Below, in pieces: positions 9,372 to 18,161 of a stretch of DNA of 64,000 nt. The position numbers and the translations under genes are program-made. The stretch is taken from assembly GCA_963809695.1 (NCBI GenBank), contig CAWEKI010000010.1:1-64000 (forward strand), written 5' to 3'. This DNA is from JAGDMJ01 sp963809695 (lineage in GTDB: Bacteria > Bacteroidota > Ignavibacteria > UBA10030 > UBA6906). Within the stretch, counting starts at the first letter, position 1; each line of letters starts with the position of its first letter. The notes under the pieces are model-generated. The model saw only the letters and a list, made by a program, of their open reading frames with translations, did no database searches and was not told the DNA's origin.

Positions 9372-9768
9372 ATGGAGATCAAGGAGAGCTGGCTCACAAC
9401 CTTCCGGCAAGGGACCGGCAGATTGGTTCACGGGAACGGTGCGAGTAGATCCGCTCTTTCAGGCACCGGAACCTGCGCGTGTACAGGGTGCAAGTGTCAC
9501 ATTTGAGCCGGGCGCGCGGACGGCATGGCATACGCATCCACTGGGCCAGACACTCATCGTGACATGGGGCTTAGGGTGGGCACAACATGCAGGAGGCCCG
9601 GTCGAGGAGATCCGGCCGGGAGATGTCATCTGGTTTTCGCCGGGGGAGAAGCACTGGCACGGCGCCACGCCCACGACGGCGATGACGCATATTGCTCTTC
9701 AGGAGCACCTGAATGGAAAGGCGGTGGAGTGGATGGAAAAAGTAAACGACACGCAATACAAGAAATGA
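9372..9768 (+). pseudogene. Cupin-domain protein, frameshift just after the start
   Basis: The body reads as a single-domain cupin: SQPSGKGPADWFTGTVRVD, the metal-binding block TAWHTHPLGQTLIV and the second block PGEKHWHGATP. This is the small cupin family sometimes called mandelonitrile-lyase-like. The expected start, ATG 9372 with MEIK, lies one base out of frame with the body; dropping one base near 9384 joins them cleanly. Alternative in-frame starts upstream give an unlikely Arg-rich leader. Either the gene is broken or one base is miscalled. It probably belongs with the oxidoreductases upstream. Confidence 0.72.
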
Positions 9769-9778
9769 GGCGCTCACT

Positions 9779-10321
9779 ATGCCTGAACTGACCGAATGGG
9801 AAAGCTTCTACGTCATTGTTGGCTCGGCCGCCGGTGCGCTGATCGGGTTGCAGTTTGTCGTCATGACGCTTATTGCGGATATGCCAGGGACGCGTGAGGA
9901 GGCCCTTGCAGGCGGGGCGTTTGCGACCCCGAGCGTCGTTCATTTTGGAGCTGTGTTGTTGCTGGCCGCGGTCATAAGCGCTCCGTGGCGGGAGATATTG
10001 TACGTTGCCGTGCATCTGGGAGTTATAGGGTTTCTCGGGATTGTGTACACACTGGTTGTGGTGCGACGGATGCAAACCCAACGCACGTATCGCCCGGTTG
10101 CCGAGGACTGGCTGTTTCATGTGCTCCTGCCGTTCATCGGCTACGGGCTGCTGGGTTCAGCAGCGTATGTCGCATTCTCACAGGTGCGACTCGCCTTATT
10201 CTTGCTAGGCGGGGCGGCATTGTTGTTGCTTTTCATTGGGATTCACAACGCATGGGATGCCATCACGTACCATGTTTTTGTGAGGCGAAAGAGACGAAGG
10301 GAAGATGAGGGGAATTCCTGA
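9779..10321 (+). CDS. Hypothetical integral membrane protein, four helices
   Basis: A 180-residue protein with four predicted membrane spans: residues about 9-30 (VIVGSAAGALIGLQFVVM), 50-70 (HFGAVLLLAAVISA), 78-98, and 118-160 with a Leu-rich ALFLLGGAALLLLFIGI. The C-terminus is basic (RRKRRRED). ATG 9779 follows a weak GAGG about 12 bases upstream and lies 10 bases after the cupin gene. I do not recognise a named function. Confidence 0.7.
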   Translation: MPELTEWESFYVIVGSAAGALIGLQFVVMTLIADMPGTREEALAGGAFATPSVVHFGAVLLLAAVISAPWREILYVAVHLGVIGFLGIVYTLVVVRRMQTQRTYRPVAEDWLFHVLLPFIGYGLLGSAAYVAFSQVRLALFLLGGAALLLLFIGIHNAWDAITYHVFVRRKRRREDEGNS

Positions 10322-10324
10322 GCC

Positions 10325-10648
10325 GCGGCCAGCACCAATCAAAACTCTGCTTAGCCAGACCCGGCTCACGCCCACGTGACGAGCGACATTGGTCCTAGTG
10401 GCGCATGTGCGGTCCATCAGTGCCTGTTCATACTGCTTCCTGAGGGCAAGGGAGTCAATCTTCTTCCTGACCGCACTTTTCTCTCAGGGCTATGGTCCGG
10501 ATAGGAGGGGAGCCAGTCGATTGATATTCTCCGCAGATAAATCAAGGAATTTTCCAAGTTCTGCCACGTTCACGACCAGTTTCCTCTTTCCCCGCTGCAC
10601 CCTCTGGATGATAACTGGAAGCCTGAGGCGCAGATATGGAGTTCGCAC
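10325..10648 (-). pseudogene. Relic of a small helix-turn-helix protein, split by stop codons
   Basis: Reading leftward from a GTG at 10648, one frame encodes about 52 residues (LVVNVAELGKFLDLSAENIN), meets TAG at 10490-10492 and TGA at 10484-10486, then continues in the same frame with EKSAVRKKIDSLALRKQYEQ and a helix-turn-helix, VARHVGVSRVWLSRVL. The HTH is nearly identical in pattern to the one at 13901-13990. Similar helices occur at the C-termini of some recombinases and small HTH proteins. Continuity across two stops suggests a decayed gene. The family is not certain. Confidence 0.5.
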
Positions 10649-10666
10649 AATGGGGAGTCGCGCGGA

Positions 10667-10803
10667 GCCCTTCGACTCGCCCCACTCCCACCCGGGGGTG
10701 GGGCTTTGTTTTGTGGGAGTGTGGCTCGCTCAGGGCTCCGCCTCAAGTCGTAAAAACGGTTACTTCGTTGTATTACTATTAGGGGCGGAGCGAGTCGAAG
10801 GGC
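10667..10803. repeat. 14-bp inverted repeat 109 bp apart (GCCCTTCGACTCGC)
   Basis: GCCCTTCGACTCGC at 10667-10680 has a perfect inverted copy at 10790-10803. Between them are further self-complementary stretches (CCCACTCCCAC with GTGGGAGTGTGG), giving a branched foldable region. This looks like an interspersed palindromic element rather than a simple terminator. It occupies the gene-free interval before the GIY-YIG gene. Confidence 0.6.
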
Positions 10804-10875
10804 CTGAGAAAAACAGTGCACGGCGCCAAGTTACCATTCGTAAATCCGCCCCTTCCATTGTAATACATATGGGGG

Positions 10876-11184
10876 ATGTCATACATCGGCGGATTAAGGG
10901 TGACTTGCTGGGTTTACATCTTGCGTCTCCAGTCGGGCGGGTTGTATGTCGGGGCCTGCCATGATCTTTGCCGTCGTATCACAGACCATATCACAGGAAC
11001 CGCTTCCCGACACACATCATTGGACCGGCCAGTGCAACCGGTTTATGCAGAAACACATACCACTTTCGTCTCAGCCCGCAGGAGGGAAGCCCAGCTTAAG
11101 CGCTGGTCCCGCGCCAAGAAAGAAGCACTGATTGCCGGCAACCAAGCCAAGCTTCATGCCTTGGCCAGGCGTACACGGTACTAG
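10876..11184 (+). CDS. GIY-YIG nuclease family protein
   Basis: A 102-residue single-domain protein of the YhbQ/UPF0213 size class. The GIY motif appears as WVYILRLQSGGLYVGAC (YIL...LYVG), followed by a conserved Arg region CRRITDHITG and ARRREAQLKRW. Such small proteins contain only the nuclease fold and their cellular role is mostly unknown. ATG 10876 is the first start; GTG 10900 would give MTCWVYIL, which fits family N-termini equally well. A terminator-like hairpin lies 80 bases downstream. Confidence 0.8.
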   Translation: MSYIGGLRVTCWVYILRLQSGGLYVGACHDLCRRITDHITGTASRHTSLDRPVQPVYAETHTTFVSARRREAQLKRWSRAKKEALIAGNQAKLHALARRTRY

Positions 11185-11263
11185 AAAAGAGTCTATTGAA
11201 TGCAACTTCGTTCCTCCGCCTTCGGCGGAGGGACGGGAGTCCTGCTCACGGGACGAATGACAC

Positions 11264-11310
11264 GAAGACTCAAACCTCCTGAGAGAGGTGGCTTTGGGTC
11301 TTCGTCTTTT
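11264..11310 (+). terminator. Imperfect hairpin followed by T-run
   Basis: GAAGACTCAAACCTCC (11264-11279) pairs with GGTGGCTTTGGGTCTTC (11287-11303) around a short loop, followed by GTCTTTT. It would end the GIY-YIG transcript before the kinase gene. Confidence 0.55.
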
Positions 11311-11445
11311 CAGACCTTCTTCGGACCCCTCCCAAGGAATACTCTCCCTGCGCGGCGTTTGACTATCGCGGTTCCCCGACGTATCTTACCCCCGTACTGC
11401 TGATTCTCCGTGCCGTTGGAATCATTCACGCCCGTGGAGATACCC

Positions 11446-13767
11446 ATGATCGGCCAGGTTGTCTCCCACTATAAAATCCTCTCGAAGCTCGGCGGAGGCG
11501 GCATGGGCATCGTCTATAAAGCCGAGGACACCAAGCTCAAGCGCATCGTTGCCCTGAAATTTCTCCCTCCCGAACTCACCAGAGATGCCGAAGCCAAAGA
11601 GCGCTTCACCCATGAGGCACAAGCCGCCTCTTCCCTGCAGCACAACAACATCTGCGTGGTGTACGACGTCGACGAAACCGATGATAAGCACTTGTTCATC
11701 AGCATGGAGTACCTCGAGGGTGAGACGCTCAAGAAGAAGATCGAGCGCGGACCGCTGAAGATTGACGAAGCCATTGACATTGCTACTCAGGTCGCCCAAG
11801 GTCTCTCGAAAGCCCACGAACACGGGATCGTTCATCGCGACATCAAGCCGGCCAACATCATAGTAACCGCAGACGGCGTGGCAAAGATCGTCGATTTCGG
11901 ACTGGCAAAGCTTAGCGGCCGCACGATGCTCACTAAAGCAGGCAGCACACTCGGGACGGCAGCATATATGTCGCCTGAGCAGGCACGGGGCGAACCGGCT
12001 GACCACAGGACTGATATCTGGTCGCTGGGAGTAGTGCTCTACGAAATGTTCACCGGCAAGCGGCCTTTTGAAGCCGAGTATGACCAGGCGATCATCTACC
12101 AGACGCTGAATGCGGAGCCATCCCGCATTGAGACACTCAGGCCGGAAACTCCGATAGCATTGCAGCAAATTGTTATGAAAGCAATGCAAAAAGATCAGCG
12201 AGAACGATATCAGCAAATTGAGACAATGGGCGCGGACCTGCGAGCGCTGAACGGCGGACGCGACTCAAGCAGTCTACCCCGACCGGAGTTCAGGCAACCA
12301 CTCTGGAAAAGGCCACGTTTGATCCGAAACGCAGGTTTTGTCGTCGCGTTCCTTGCTCTTGCAGTGACAGGTGCCTTCTTTTTATCCCGCCGTCCTGCCG
12401 CCATCGATTCGGTCGCCCTCTTGCCGTTTGTCAATGCAACTGGCGACTCAACGCTTGAATACATTTGTGATGGCCTCACAGAAACCCTTATCAACAAGTT
12501 TGCTCAGTTTCCTCAGCTGCGTGTCATCGCGAGAACGACCGCATTCAGCTACAAGGGGAAGGAACAGGAACCGCAAACAGTCGGAAAGACGCTCAAAGTC
12601 CGTGCAGTGCTCACGGGAAAGATAGTTCGTCGGGATGACTTGCTGACTATTCAAGCAGATCTGGTCGATGCCATCGAAGGGACCCAACTCTGGGGGGAAC
12701 GCTATAACCGCAAGTTCAGTGATATCCTGGTTCTTCAGGAGGAGATCGCGGAACAGATATCAGACTGCCTGCGACTGAGGTTGTCCGGAGCTGACCAATG
12801 GCGCCTCACCAAATCCTTCACCCAGGATGCAGAAGCCTACCAGCTCTACCTCAAGGGTCGCTTCTGGGCCGAGAGACTGACAGAAGAAGGATTTCATAAG
12901 GCGGTTGAATTCTACGATCAGGCAATCGAAAGGGATCCCTCATACGCGCTGGCATACGCGGGACTGGCTGATGCCTACTACTGGGCGTCGAACATGTATC
13001 TTCCCCCAAAGCAAGCGATGGAGAGATCGCGCGCAGCGGCACTGCGGGCTGTTGAAAGAGACGGCCAGCTGAGCGAGGCGCATCTCTCACTTGCCCTTGT
13101 AAAAATGGCCTACGAATTCGATTGGCCCGGAGCAGAGGCTGAATTTCGCCGGGCAATTGAGCTTAACCCTGGTTTCGCCGGGGCCCACTTTTGGTTCGGG
13201 AGGTACCTGACTTTTCTGGGGCATTACGATGAGGCCATAGCGGAGTTGGAGCGAGCACATCAGCTTGACCCACTCTCGCCTTTCATCAACATCGAAATGG
13301 GTCTTCCCGCGTTCTTCATGCACCGATATGACGAAGCGATAGAAAACGCCCGCAAGGCGGTGGAAATGAATCCCTCATTCTACTTCGCTCGTTACGTCCT
13401 GGGCGACCAATATCTCCAAAAGGGGGACTATTCCTCTGCGATCGCGGAGTTGCAGATAGCACTCCGGATGGAGAATTCCTCGGTAGTTTTGGCAGGTCTC
13501 GGCCGGGCATGTGCCGCAGCTGGTGAGACCATGCGAGCCGATTCCATCCTTAAGGCACTGTCAATGTACCCCTATCCGCCGTCCTATGACATCGCCCTGA
13601 TCTATTGCTCCATGGGGAAGAAGGACCGGGCGATAGAGCTGCTACGACAGGCGTATGAGGAAAAGAATGATCAGGTAATCTGGCTAAAGGGCGATCCCCG
13701 CGTTGACCCGCTTCGCTCGGATTCTCGCTTCATAGCGCTGATCAAGAAACTCGGTCTGGAGAAGTAA
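11446..13767 (+). CDS. Serine/threonine protein kinase with TolB-like and TPR domains
   Basis: A 773-residue protein. The kinase domain (about 9-270) has GGGGMG glycine loop, VALKFL Lys38, HRDIKPAN (His130-Asp132), DFG at 150-152 and SPEQ in place of APE, so all catalytic residues are present. One membrane helix follows (about 295-313), placing the C-terminal half outside the cytoplasm. That half holds a FlgO/TolB-N-like domain (VALLPFVNATGD...IARTTAFSYKG, about 322-445) and then tandem TPRs to the end. This architecture is common in Acidobacteria and FCB bacteria. ATG 11446 is preferred to GTG 11410 because the kinase fold starts directly after it. The signal is unknown. Confidence 0.9.
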   Translation: MIGQVVSHYKILSKLGGGGMGIVYKAEDTKLKRIVALKFLPPELTRDAEAKERFTHEAQAASSLQHNNICVVYDVDETDDKHLFISMEYLEGETLKKKIERGPLKIDEAIDIATQVAQGLSKAHEHGIVHRDIKPANIIVTADGVAKIVDFGLAKLSGRTMLTKAGSTLGTAAYMSPEQARGEPADHRTDIWSLGVVLYEMFTGKRPFEAEYDQAIIYQTLNAEPSRIETLRPETPIALQQIVMKAMQKDQRERYQQIETMGADLRALNGGRDSSSLPRPEFRQPLWKRPRLIRNAGFVVAFLALAVTGAFFLSRRPAAIDSVALLPFVNATGDSTLEYICDGLTETLINKFAQFPQLRVIARTTAFSYKGKEQEPQTVGKTLKVRAVLTGKIVRRDDLLTIQADLVDAIEGTQLWGERYNRKFSDILVLQEEIAEQISDCLRLRLSGADQWRLTKSFTQDAEAYQLYLKGRFWAERLTEEGFHKAVEFYDQAIERDPSYALAYAGLADAYYWASNMYLPPKQAMERSRAAALRAVERDGQLSEAHLSLALVKMAYEFDWPGAEAEFRRAIELNPGFAGAHFWFGRYLTFLGHYDEAIAELERAHQLDPLSPFINIEMGLPAFFMHRYDEAIENARKAVEMNPSFYFARYVLGDQYLQKGDYSSAIAELQIALRMENSSVVLAGLGRACAAAGETMRADSILKALSMYPYPPSYDIALIYCSMGKKDRAIELLRQAYEEKNDQVIWLKGDPRVDPLRSDSRFIALIKKLGLEK

Positions 13768-13900
13768 TATGAGGACACTCTGTCCCTGCCCGGCGGCCAG
13801 TGAATTTCCCCGGCGATCGCCTGCCCTCTCAACGTGAATATCAGTCCAACCAGGATTCACCACGACTCCCGTCCACCCCGCATCCGGTAGATCATCATCA

Positions 13901-13990
13901 TCAGATCTTTCTCGTCATTCCCTTCAACACCCTGCTCACCCAGACCCTACTGACCCCCAGCTGACGCGCGAGCTCGGCCGGGCGGCGATG
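13901..13990 (-). pseudogene. Second copy of the helix-turn-helix relic
   Basis: About 27 residues ending at a TGA (13901-13903), with the helix-turn-helix LARQLGVSRVWVSRVLKG, match the HTH at about 10340-10400. What lies further upstream in this frame does not look like protein. The rest of the gene-free interval 13768-14149 shows nothing else I can support. Confidence 0.4.
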
Positions 13991-14149
13991 CTGCCCTCTG
14001 CGGCACGCCCTCGGGCCGACAGCTCCATCTGGACACAAGAAAGTGAGCCAGCAGAACCGGTAGCTCTGGCTCCACGGCGTCATGATATCGAGGGGAGGAC
14101 TTTGCCCCTCCGGTTCCCGTGTGTTCTCTCTGGTTCATTTCTGGCTGCT

Positions 14150-15628
14150 TTAATGCGACTCGAGCTTTTTCAACGCCTCAATCCCGCTCTGACTCTGAGG
14201 ATTGAGCTCGAGTGACTTCCTGTAATTCCGTACTGCCTGCTCTTTCTCCCCTGCGGCAGCGTAGGCCTCGCCCAGACTGTCATACACGTTGAACGATTCC
14301 GGGAATGCCTCCGTGTTGAGCGTGAACACCGCGATGGCTTCCTTGATTTTTCCTGCCTGCAGGTATTCATACCCGAGGTTGTTGATCTGGTCTTCCGCGA
14401 CAAGGTATTCATCCTTCTTTGACCGAGTCTCCGCGAACTTCGACATTGCGGCATCGATGCCCGAAGCCTGTATTGTCTCTCTCAGGACATCGGCGGCGGA
14501 AAGCTTGAGATAGCCGCTCAGGCGTCTGATCAGGAGCGCGTCGCACGTCTGCACGGATACCGGCCGGACACTCTGATAGTCCGGCTGATGCGAGTTCTGC
14601 AGATCCACGATGGTCCACTCCCCGCTCCGGTCGCACACGACAAAGTGCACCATCCCCTGCTCCCACTGCTGTGGGTTAAACGTGTAGTCCGCGTAAAGGA
14701 CATAGTCGGCCTCTTCAGGTGAGGATCTGGCGTGCCCACGAAACTCGCGCGCGAGGTCCCACAGGGACTTCAGCTCGTTCGGGTCTTTTTTTGAGGAAGT
14801 CAACAGCAGGGACTTTGAGGCAGGGACTGCCCGGCAGAGCCCGGCGTCGGTGATCATCTTCGCCAGCACGGCTGCCTGCCCCGGATCCGTGGTGTCGCCG
14901 ATCCGCGGTGGAAACAGTGCGAGTGTGAGGGCCTTCCGGGATTCCCTGAAGATCTTCGTGCGCGGCGGGATGGCCTCCCGTTCAGCGGCCGGCGGTAACC
15001 CGCTGCGTTCCTCCATCAGGCGCGCCATCTTACCGGGCTTGGCGGCCTTGCGGGTCTCGTCATTGAGGCCCATCCGCGGTGCCAGTCTCATCGCGAGGAG
15101 ACTGGAAAACCCCATCGGGTCCCGGTCTCCGACTTTCCTGAAATCCGCGTCGCCCTCGCCAAACCGGTCGATCCAGACTGCACGGCCCTTGCTGTCGACA
15201 ACCAATGCGCGAAGCTCGTCAAAGGGAGAATGAGGCTTCCCATTGAATTCGGCATACAGCACGTACTCCGTGATCGTCGGCTTCTTTGCGACGAACTCAC
15301 CCAGCGAGGCTGCGAGTTTGTCCAGCGGCGTGCCCGTTTCCGGGCTGAATACGTCTTTCCCTATCTCGATGTCTTCCAGCCCCTGCTGTTCCAGGAACAA
15401 TCCGACGATTTCGGACACCCTGTCGAACGGCTTGCCGGCGAGCATCACAGGAAGGATGGTCAGGGAGGCTTTCGGTCCCCCGTTCTTCATGGCTTCCGCG
15501 CGTTCCGTGATCCCGGCAGAAGCGGCGGTGTTCTGTTTTCCCGTCGCCTCCTGAGCCATCATCCACGATGATGCGCAGAGTGCCGCACACACCAGCCACA
15601 CGAGTCTGCGTTGATTGAGTCGGTTCAT
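14150..15628 (-). CDS. Secreted TPR protein of unknown function
   Basis: A 492-residue protein with a Sec-type signal peptide (LVWLVCAALCASSWMMAQ), so periplasmic or outer-membrane facing. The central ~330 residues match no family I recognise; they contain repeated blocks such as EADYVLYADYTF and EYVLYAEF. The last ~90 residues form two or three TPRs (LGYEYLQAGKIKEAIAVF, LGEAYAAAGEKEQAV). The start codon is the first ATG ahead of the signal peptide. It is divergent from the DUF362 gene; the two share the 15629-16155 upstream region. Confidence 0.75.
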   Translation of the reverse strand: MNRLNQRRLVWLVCAALCASSWMMAQEATGKQNTAASAGITERAEAMKNGGPKASLTILPVMLAGKPFDRVSEIVGLFLEQQGLEDIEIGKDVFSPETGTPLDKLAASLGEFVAKKPTITEYVLYAEFNGKPHSPFDELRALVVDSKGRAVWIDRFGEGDADFRKVGDRDPMGFSSLLAMRLAPRMGLNDETRKAAKPGKMARLMEERSGLPPAAEREAIPPRTKIFRESRKALTLALFPPRIGDTTDPGQAAVLAKMITDAGLCRAVPASKSLLLTSSKKDPNELKSLWDLAREFRGHARSSPEEADYVLYADYTFNPQQWEQGMVHFVVCDRSGEWTIVDLQNSHQPDYQSVRPVSVQTCDALLIRRLSGYLKLSAADVLRETIQASGIDAAMSKFAETRSKKDEYLVAEDQINNLGYEYLQAGKIKEAIAVFTLNTEAFPESFNVYDSLGEAYAAAGEKEQAVRNYRKSLELNPQSQSGIEALKKLESH

Positions 15629-16155
15629 GGTTTGACCCCTTTCAGTAGTGGTTGTATGAGGTTAGTCGCTCCCTGCTTGGCCCGCATCACCTGACAGGCG
15701 AAGGGAGCGAGATTGGGACAGTGGAGTGTACGAGAGGATGGGAGGGAACGGTCGGACGGATTTGTAAAAGAAATGTCACAAAGGTGTAAAAGAAACGTCA
15801 GCCAAACGGCCACAGCTTAGACGGCTGCAAGGCGCTCAAAGAGACTTTGCGAACGCTATGTCTTGTACGGTCAGAGCTTTGGGAATAAGAATGGGGATCG
15901 GTCCCGCCACCATTGGACAAATCGAGAGATATATGGGGACAGGGCAGGTTGCTTTAATGATTGCGGCGAATGGCTGGCGCCTTGCATTATTCGGAGATTC
16001 GGAGTATCGTACAGGTACAGTTATTTGAGATGGCCTTCTTGCTCTTGTGGTGTATGTGGCGGGCAGGCTGTCTGCATTTACTCCTCGTCGGAGAGGAGTC
16101 TCGGCTTCAATGGATTATACTTTGCCATTCCCTTATGACTGTCAGGAGATCTCAC
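15629..16155. other. 527-bp intergenic region between divergent genes
   Basis: It must hold the promoters of the divergent TPR and DUF362 genes. I see no clear promoter, operator or RNA. A 32-codon stretch at 15933-16028 (GTGQVALMIAANGWRLALFG) reads like protein but has no recognisable family or ribosome binding site. Confidence 0.4.
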
Positions 16156-17613
16156 ATGACAAAAGAGCGTGCGACCGATTGTGACGGCATGAATGCCTCA
16201 CGAAGGAATTTCATCTGGAGGGTTGGCACCGCTGCCGCGGGTTTACTTGTTACGCCGTACTTGAAACCCTCGGGAGTCATGGCGTACAGCCATAAGCTGG
16301 TTTCTTCGCCCCTTGCGACAGTGGCAATCACAAATACCACGATTACTCCCGCGGACAGTTACGTGTATGACGATGCTGGCGGTGGTGTGAAGCAGAGAGT
16401 GCAGTATCTCGTGGACCTTTTGAACCAATCAGGAGAAGTCTCGTCGCTCTTCACGAAGGGGAAGAAGGTCGTCATAAAGATAAACCTGACCGGTGGTTCA
16501 GGCTCAGTGGGAAATGCGATGCTGAAAGGTGTCCCCATCACCGAAGCTCAGTGGACGCATCCTGCTGTCATACGAGCTGTGGCAGAGCTGATCATTGATG
16601 CAGGTGTTTCTGCAAGCGATCTGACTATTGTGGAAAGTCTGGGAAGCGCGGATTCATTTACCAAGTCCGCTTTTCAGGATTATCTGGCTATCCAATCGAA
16701 CCTTGGCTGCAACCTGGTTGATATCAGCAAAGGTAGCTTTGTCGATATCTCTACCGGCACCGGATATTTCAATTATGCATCGTTGACCATGAATCAGATC
16801 TTGAAAGATGCCGACGTCTATGTCTCGATTCCGAAACTGAAGCAGCATGCGGAGGCCGGTCTTACCTGCTCGCTTAAGAACCAGGTTGGGACCGTTCCAC
16901 AGGCTCTCTACGAAACGCCGAGTATTCAATATCGCCGACAGGCGCTGCACAGCCCGACAAATGGGTCCTCCGCTTCGTATCTCCCTCGATCGATCTGCGA
17001 CTTGAATGCCGCACGGCCAGTTCACTTTGCGGTTGTTGATGGAATAAGAAATGCAAAGGGCGGAGAAGGTGTCTGGAATTCGACTTTCATGCCCTATCGA
17101 AGCCATGTATTGTTGGCGGGACTCGATCCGGTCGCCACTGACAGTGTTGGAGCGTCCGTGATGGGTCTGGATTGCGAGGCAACGAAACTGCCATTGCCTG
17201 CGAAAAGCAGCTATGGCGACACCGAATGTGACAATTATCTCAATCTCCTCAACACGAGAGGCGTCGGCACAAACCAACTGAGCCAGATTCAGATCGTCGG
17301 CGACGGTGCGCCTCTCTCTGTGTCACCAGACTCGGACATAGCGACTCCTTCAGGTTTTCAACTGTGTGCAAACTTTCCCAATCCGTTCAATCCTTCGACA
17401 ATGATCGTTTTTTATACGCCGCATAATGAGCACGTGACGCTGAGAGTCTATGATGTCACAGGGCGTGCGATTGAGACTCTTGTTGAGGGAGAGGTTCCCC
17501 CCGGTGAACACCGGCTGCAGTGGAGCGCGGATGGGCTTGCAAGCGGAGTCTATCTATGCCGGATGACGGGCAAGGGTTTCTCTGAAACGATCAAGATGAT
17601 ATTTCAGAAATAA
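16156..17613 (+). CDS. DUF362-domain protein with Tat signal and T9SS sorting domain
   Basis: A 485-residue exported protein. ATG 16156 has AGGAG seven bases upstream. The N-terminus carries a twin-arginine motif SRRNFIWRVG and hydrophobic stretch, so Tat export in folded form is likely. Residues about 50-385 are the DUF362 domain (GKKVVIKINLTG, DVYVSIPKLKQH, GLDPVATDSVGAS). The last ~85 residues form a T9SS type A (Por) sorting domain: ANFPNPFNPSTMIVF, LRVYDVTGRAIETLVEG, GVYLCRMTGKG. The sorting domain is a strong marker for the FCB lineage. DUF362 proteins often carry Fe-S motifs; none is visible here. Tat and T9SS signals together are unusual. Confidence 0.85.
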   Translation: MTKERATDCDGMNASRRNFIWRVGTAAAGLLVTPYLKPSGVMAYSHKLVSSPLATVAITNTTITPADSYVYDDAGGGVKQRVQYLVDLLNQSGEVSSLFTKGKKVVIKINLTGGSGSVGNAMLKGVPITEAQWTHPAVIRAVAELIIDAGVSASDLTIVESLGSADSFTKSAFQDYLAIQSNLGCNLVDISKGSFVDISTGTGYFNYASLTMNQILKDADVYVSIPKLKQHAEAGLTCSLKNQVGTVPQALYETPSIQYRRQALHSPTNGSSASYLPRSICDLNAARPVHFAVVDGIRNAKGGEGVWNSTFMPYRSHVLLAGLDPVATDSVGASVMGLDCEATKLPLPAKSSYGDTECDNYLNLLNTRGVGTNQLSQIQIVGDGAPLSVSPDSDIATPSGFQLCANFPNPFNPSTMIVFYTPHNEHVTLRVYDVTGRAIETLVEGEVPPGEHRLQWSADGLASGVYLCRMTGKGFSETIKMIFQK

Positions 17614-17671
17614 GGGATCTTTGCATCCATCACTCGCTGGTGATACACGGCGATGCCGCTAAGGACACCCT

Positions 17672-17755
17672 TTCAAGTATGACCCGCAGAAAAGAATCGG
17701 CCTGATTGTCGATGAGTGTGGAAACTGGTTCGACTCGGCCCACCACAAACTATAG
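17672..17755 (+). pseudogene. Relic of a GH51 alpha-L-arabinofuranosidase
   Basis: The frame FKYDPQKRIGLIVDECGNWF matches the C-terminal part of GH51 arabinofuranosidases, where the conserved run is KYDPxKxVGLIVDEWGTW. Trp-to-Cys and Thr-to-Asn changes are seen. A TAG follows at 17753. No further arabinofuranosidase sequence can be read with confidence on either side. The rest of 17614-18161 contains no gene I can support apart from the shared element at 17823. Confidence 0.5.
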
Positions 17756-17822
17756 GCTCTGGATTCCGGGTCTTTCCTATGCTCTTCAGTCTGGCTCCCT
17801 ATTGCCTCGCACGCTGACCCCT

Positions 17823-17855
17823 CAATGGATTAACTACTCTTTCATCCTTTCGGTC
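17823..17855. repeat. Copy 1 of a shared ~33-bp element
   Basis: The stretch starting CAATGGATTAACTACT closely matches 29109-29142 (CAATGGGTTAACTACT), with about five differences and one indel over 33 bases. Both copies lie upstream of genes for exported proteins. It could be a promoter/operator motif or a fragment of a small repeat. Confidence 0.5.
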
Positions 17856-18161
17856 GATTCCCTTCCATGGAAATCACAAGTATTTTTCATTAGATCCAGC
17901 ATAAGGAAGAGTGTCACATGGCCCACGCCGAGGGTCATGAGCCGCTCTGGACCCAGTTCCAGTTTAGAGCCCACCCCGACGACCCCACGGCGTAGGCCAC
18001 TCAGGTTCATTTCCTTCTTTTTGACACAGTCCTGGCCACTTGCACCAGACGGACGGGTGGAGGAGAAGCGCCAAGCTGAGATCGTCGAGTTGTGAAATAT
18101 GGTCCAACGACTAACAGCATATGTTCAACCGATCTGTAGGAAGAATGGGCGGCGTGAGTTT

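Noticed and set aside
15933..16028. Short frame reading GTGQVALMIAANGWRLALFG
   Set aside because: Looks protein-like, but 32 codons, no start signal and no recognisable family; kept only as a remark in the intergenic entry.
16080..16097. CTCCTC-GAGGAG hairpin upstream of the DUF362 gene
   Set aside because: Six-base stem without a T-run, expected by chance.
17706..18095. Plus-strand frame of about 130 codons before the BamA-like gene
   Set aside because: Composition unlike protein (Ser/Pro/Arg-rich), no ribosome site, and it overlaps the GH51 relic in another frame.
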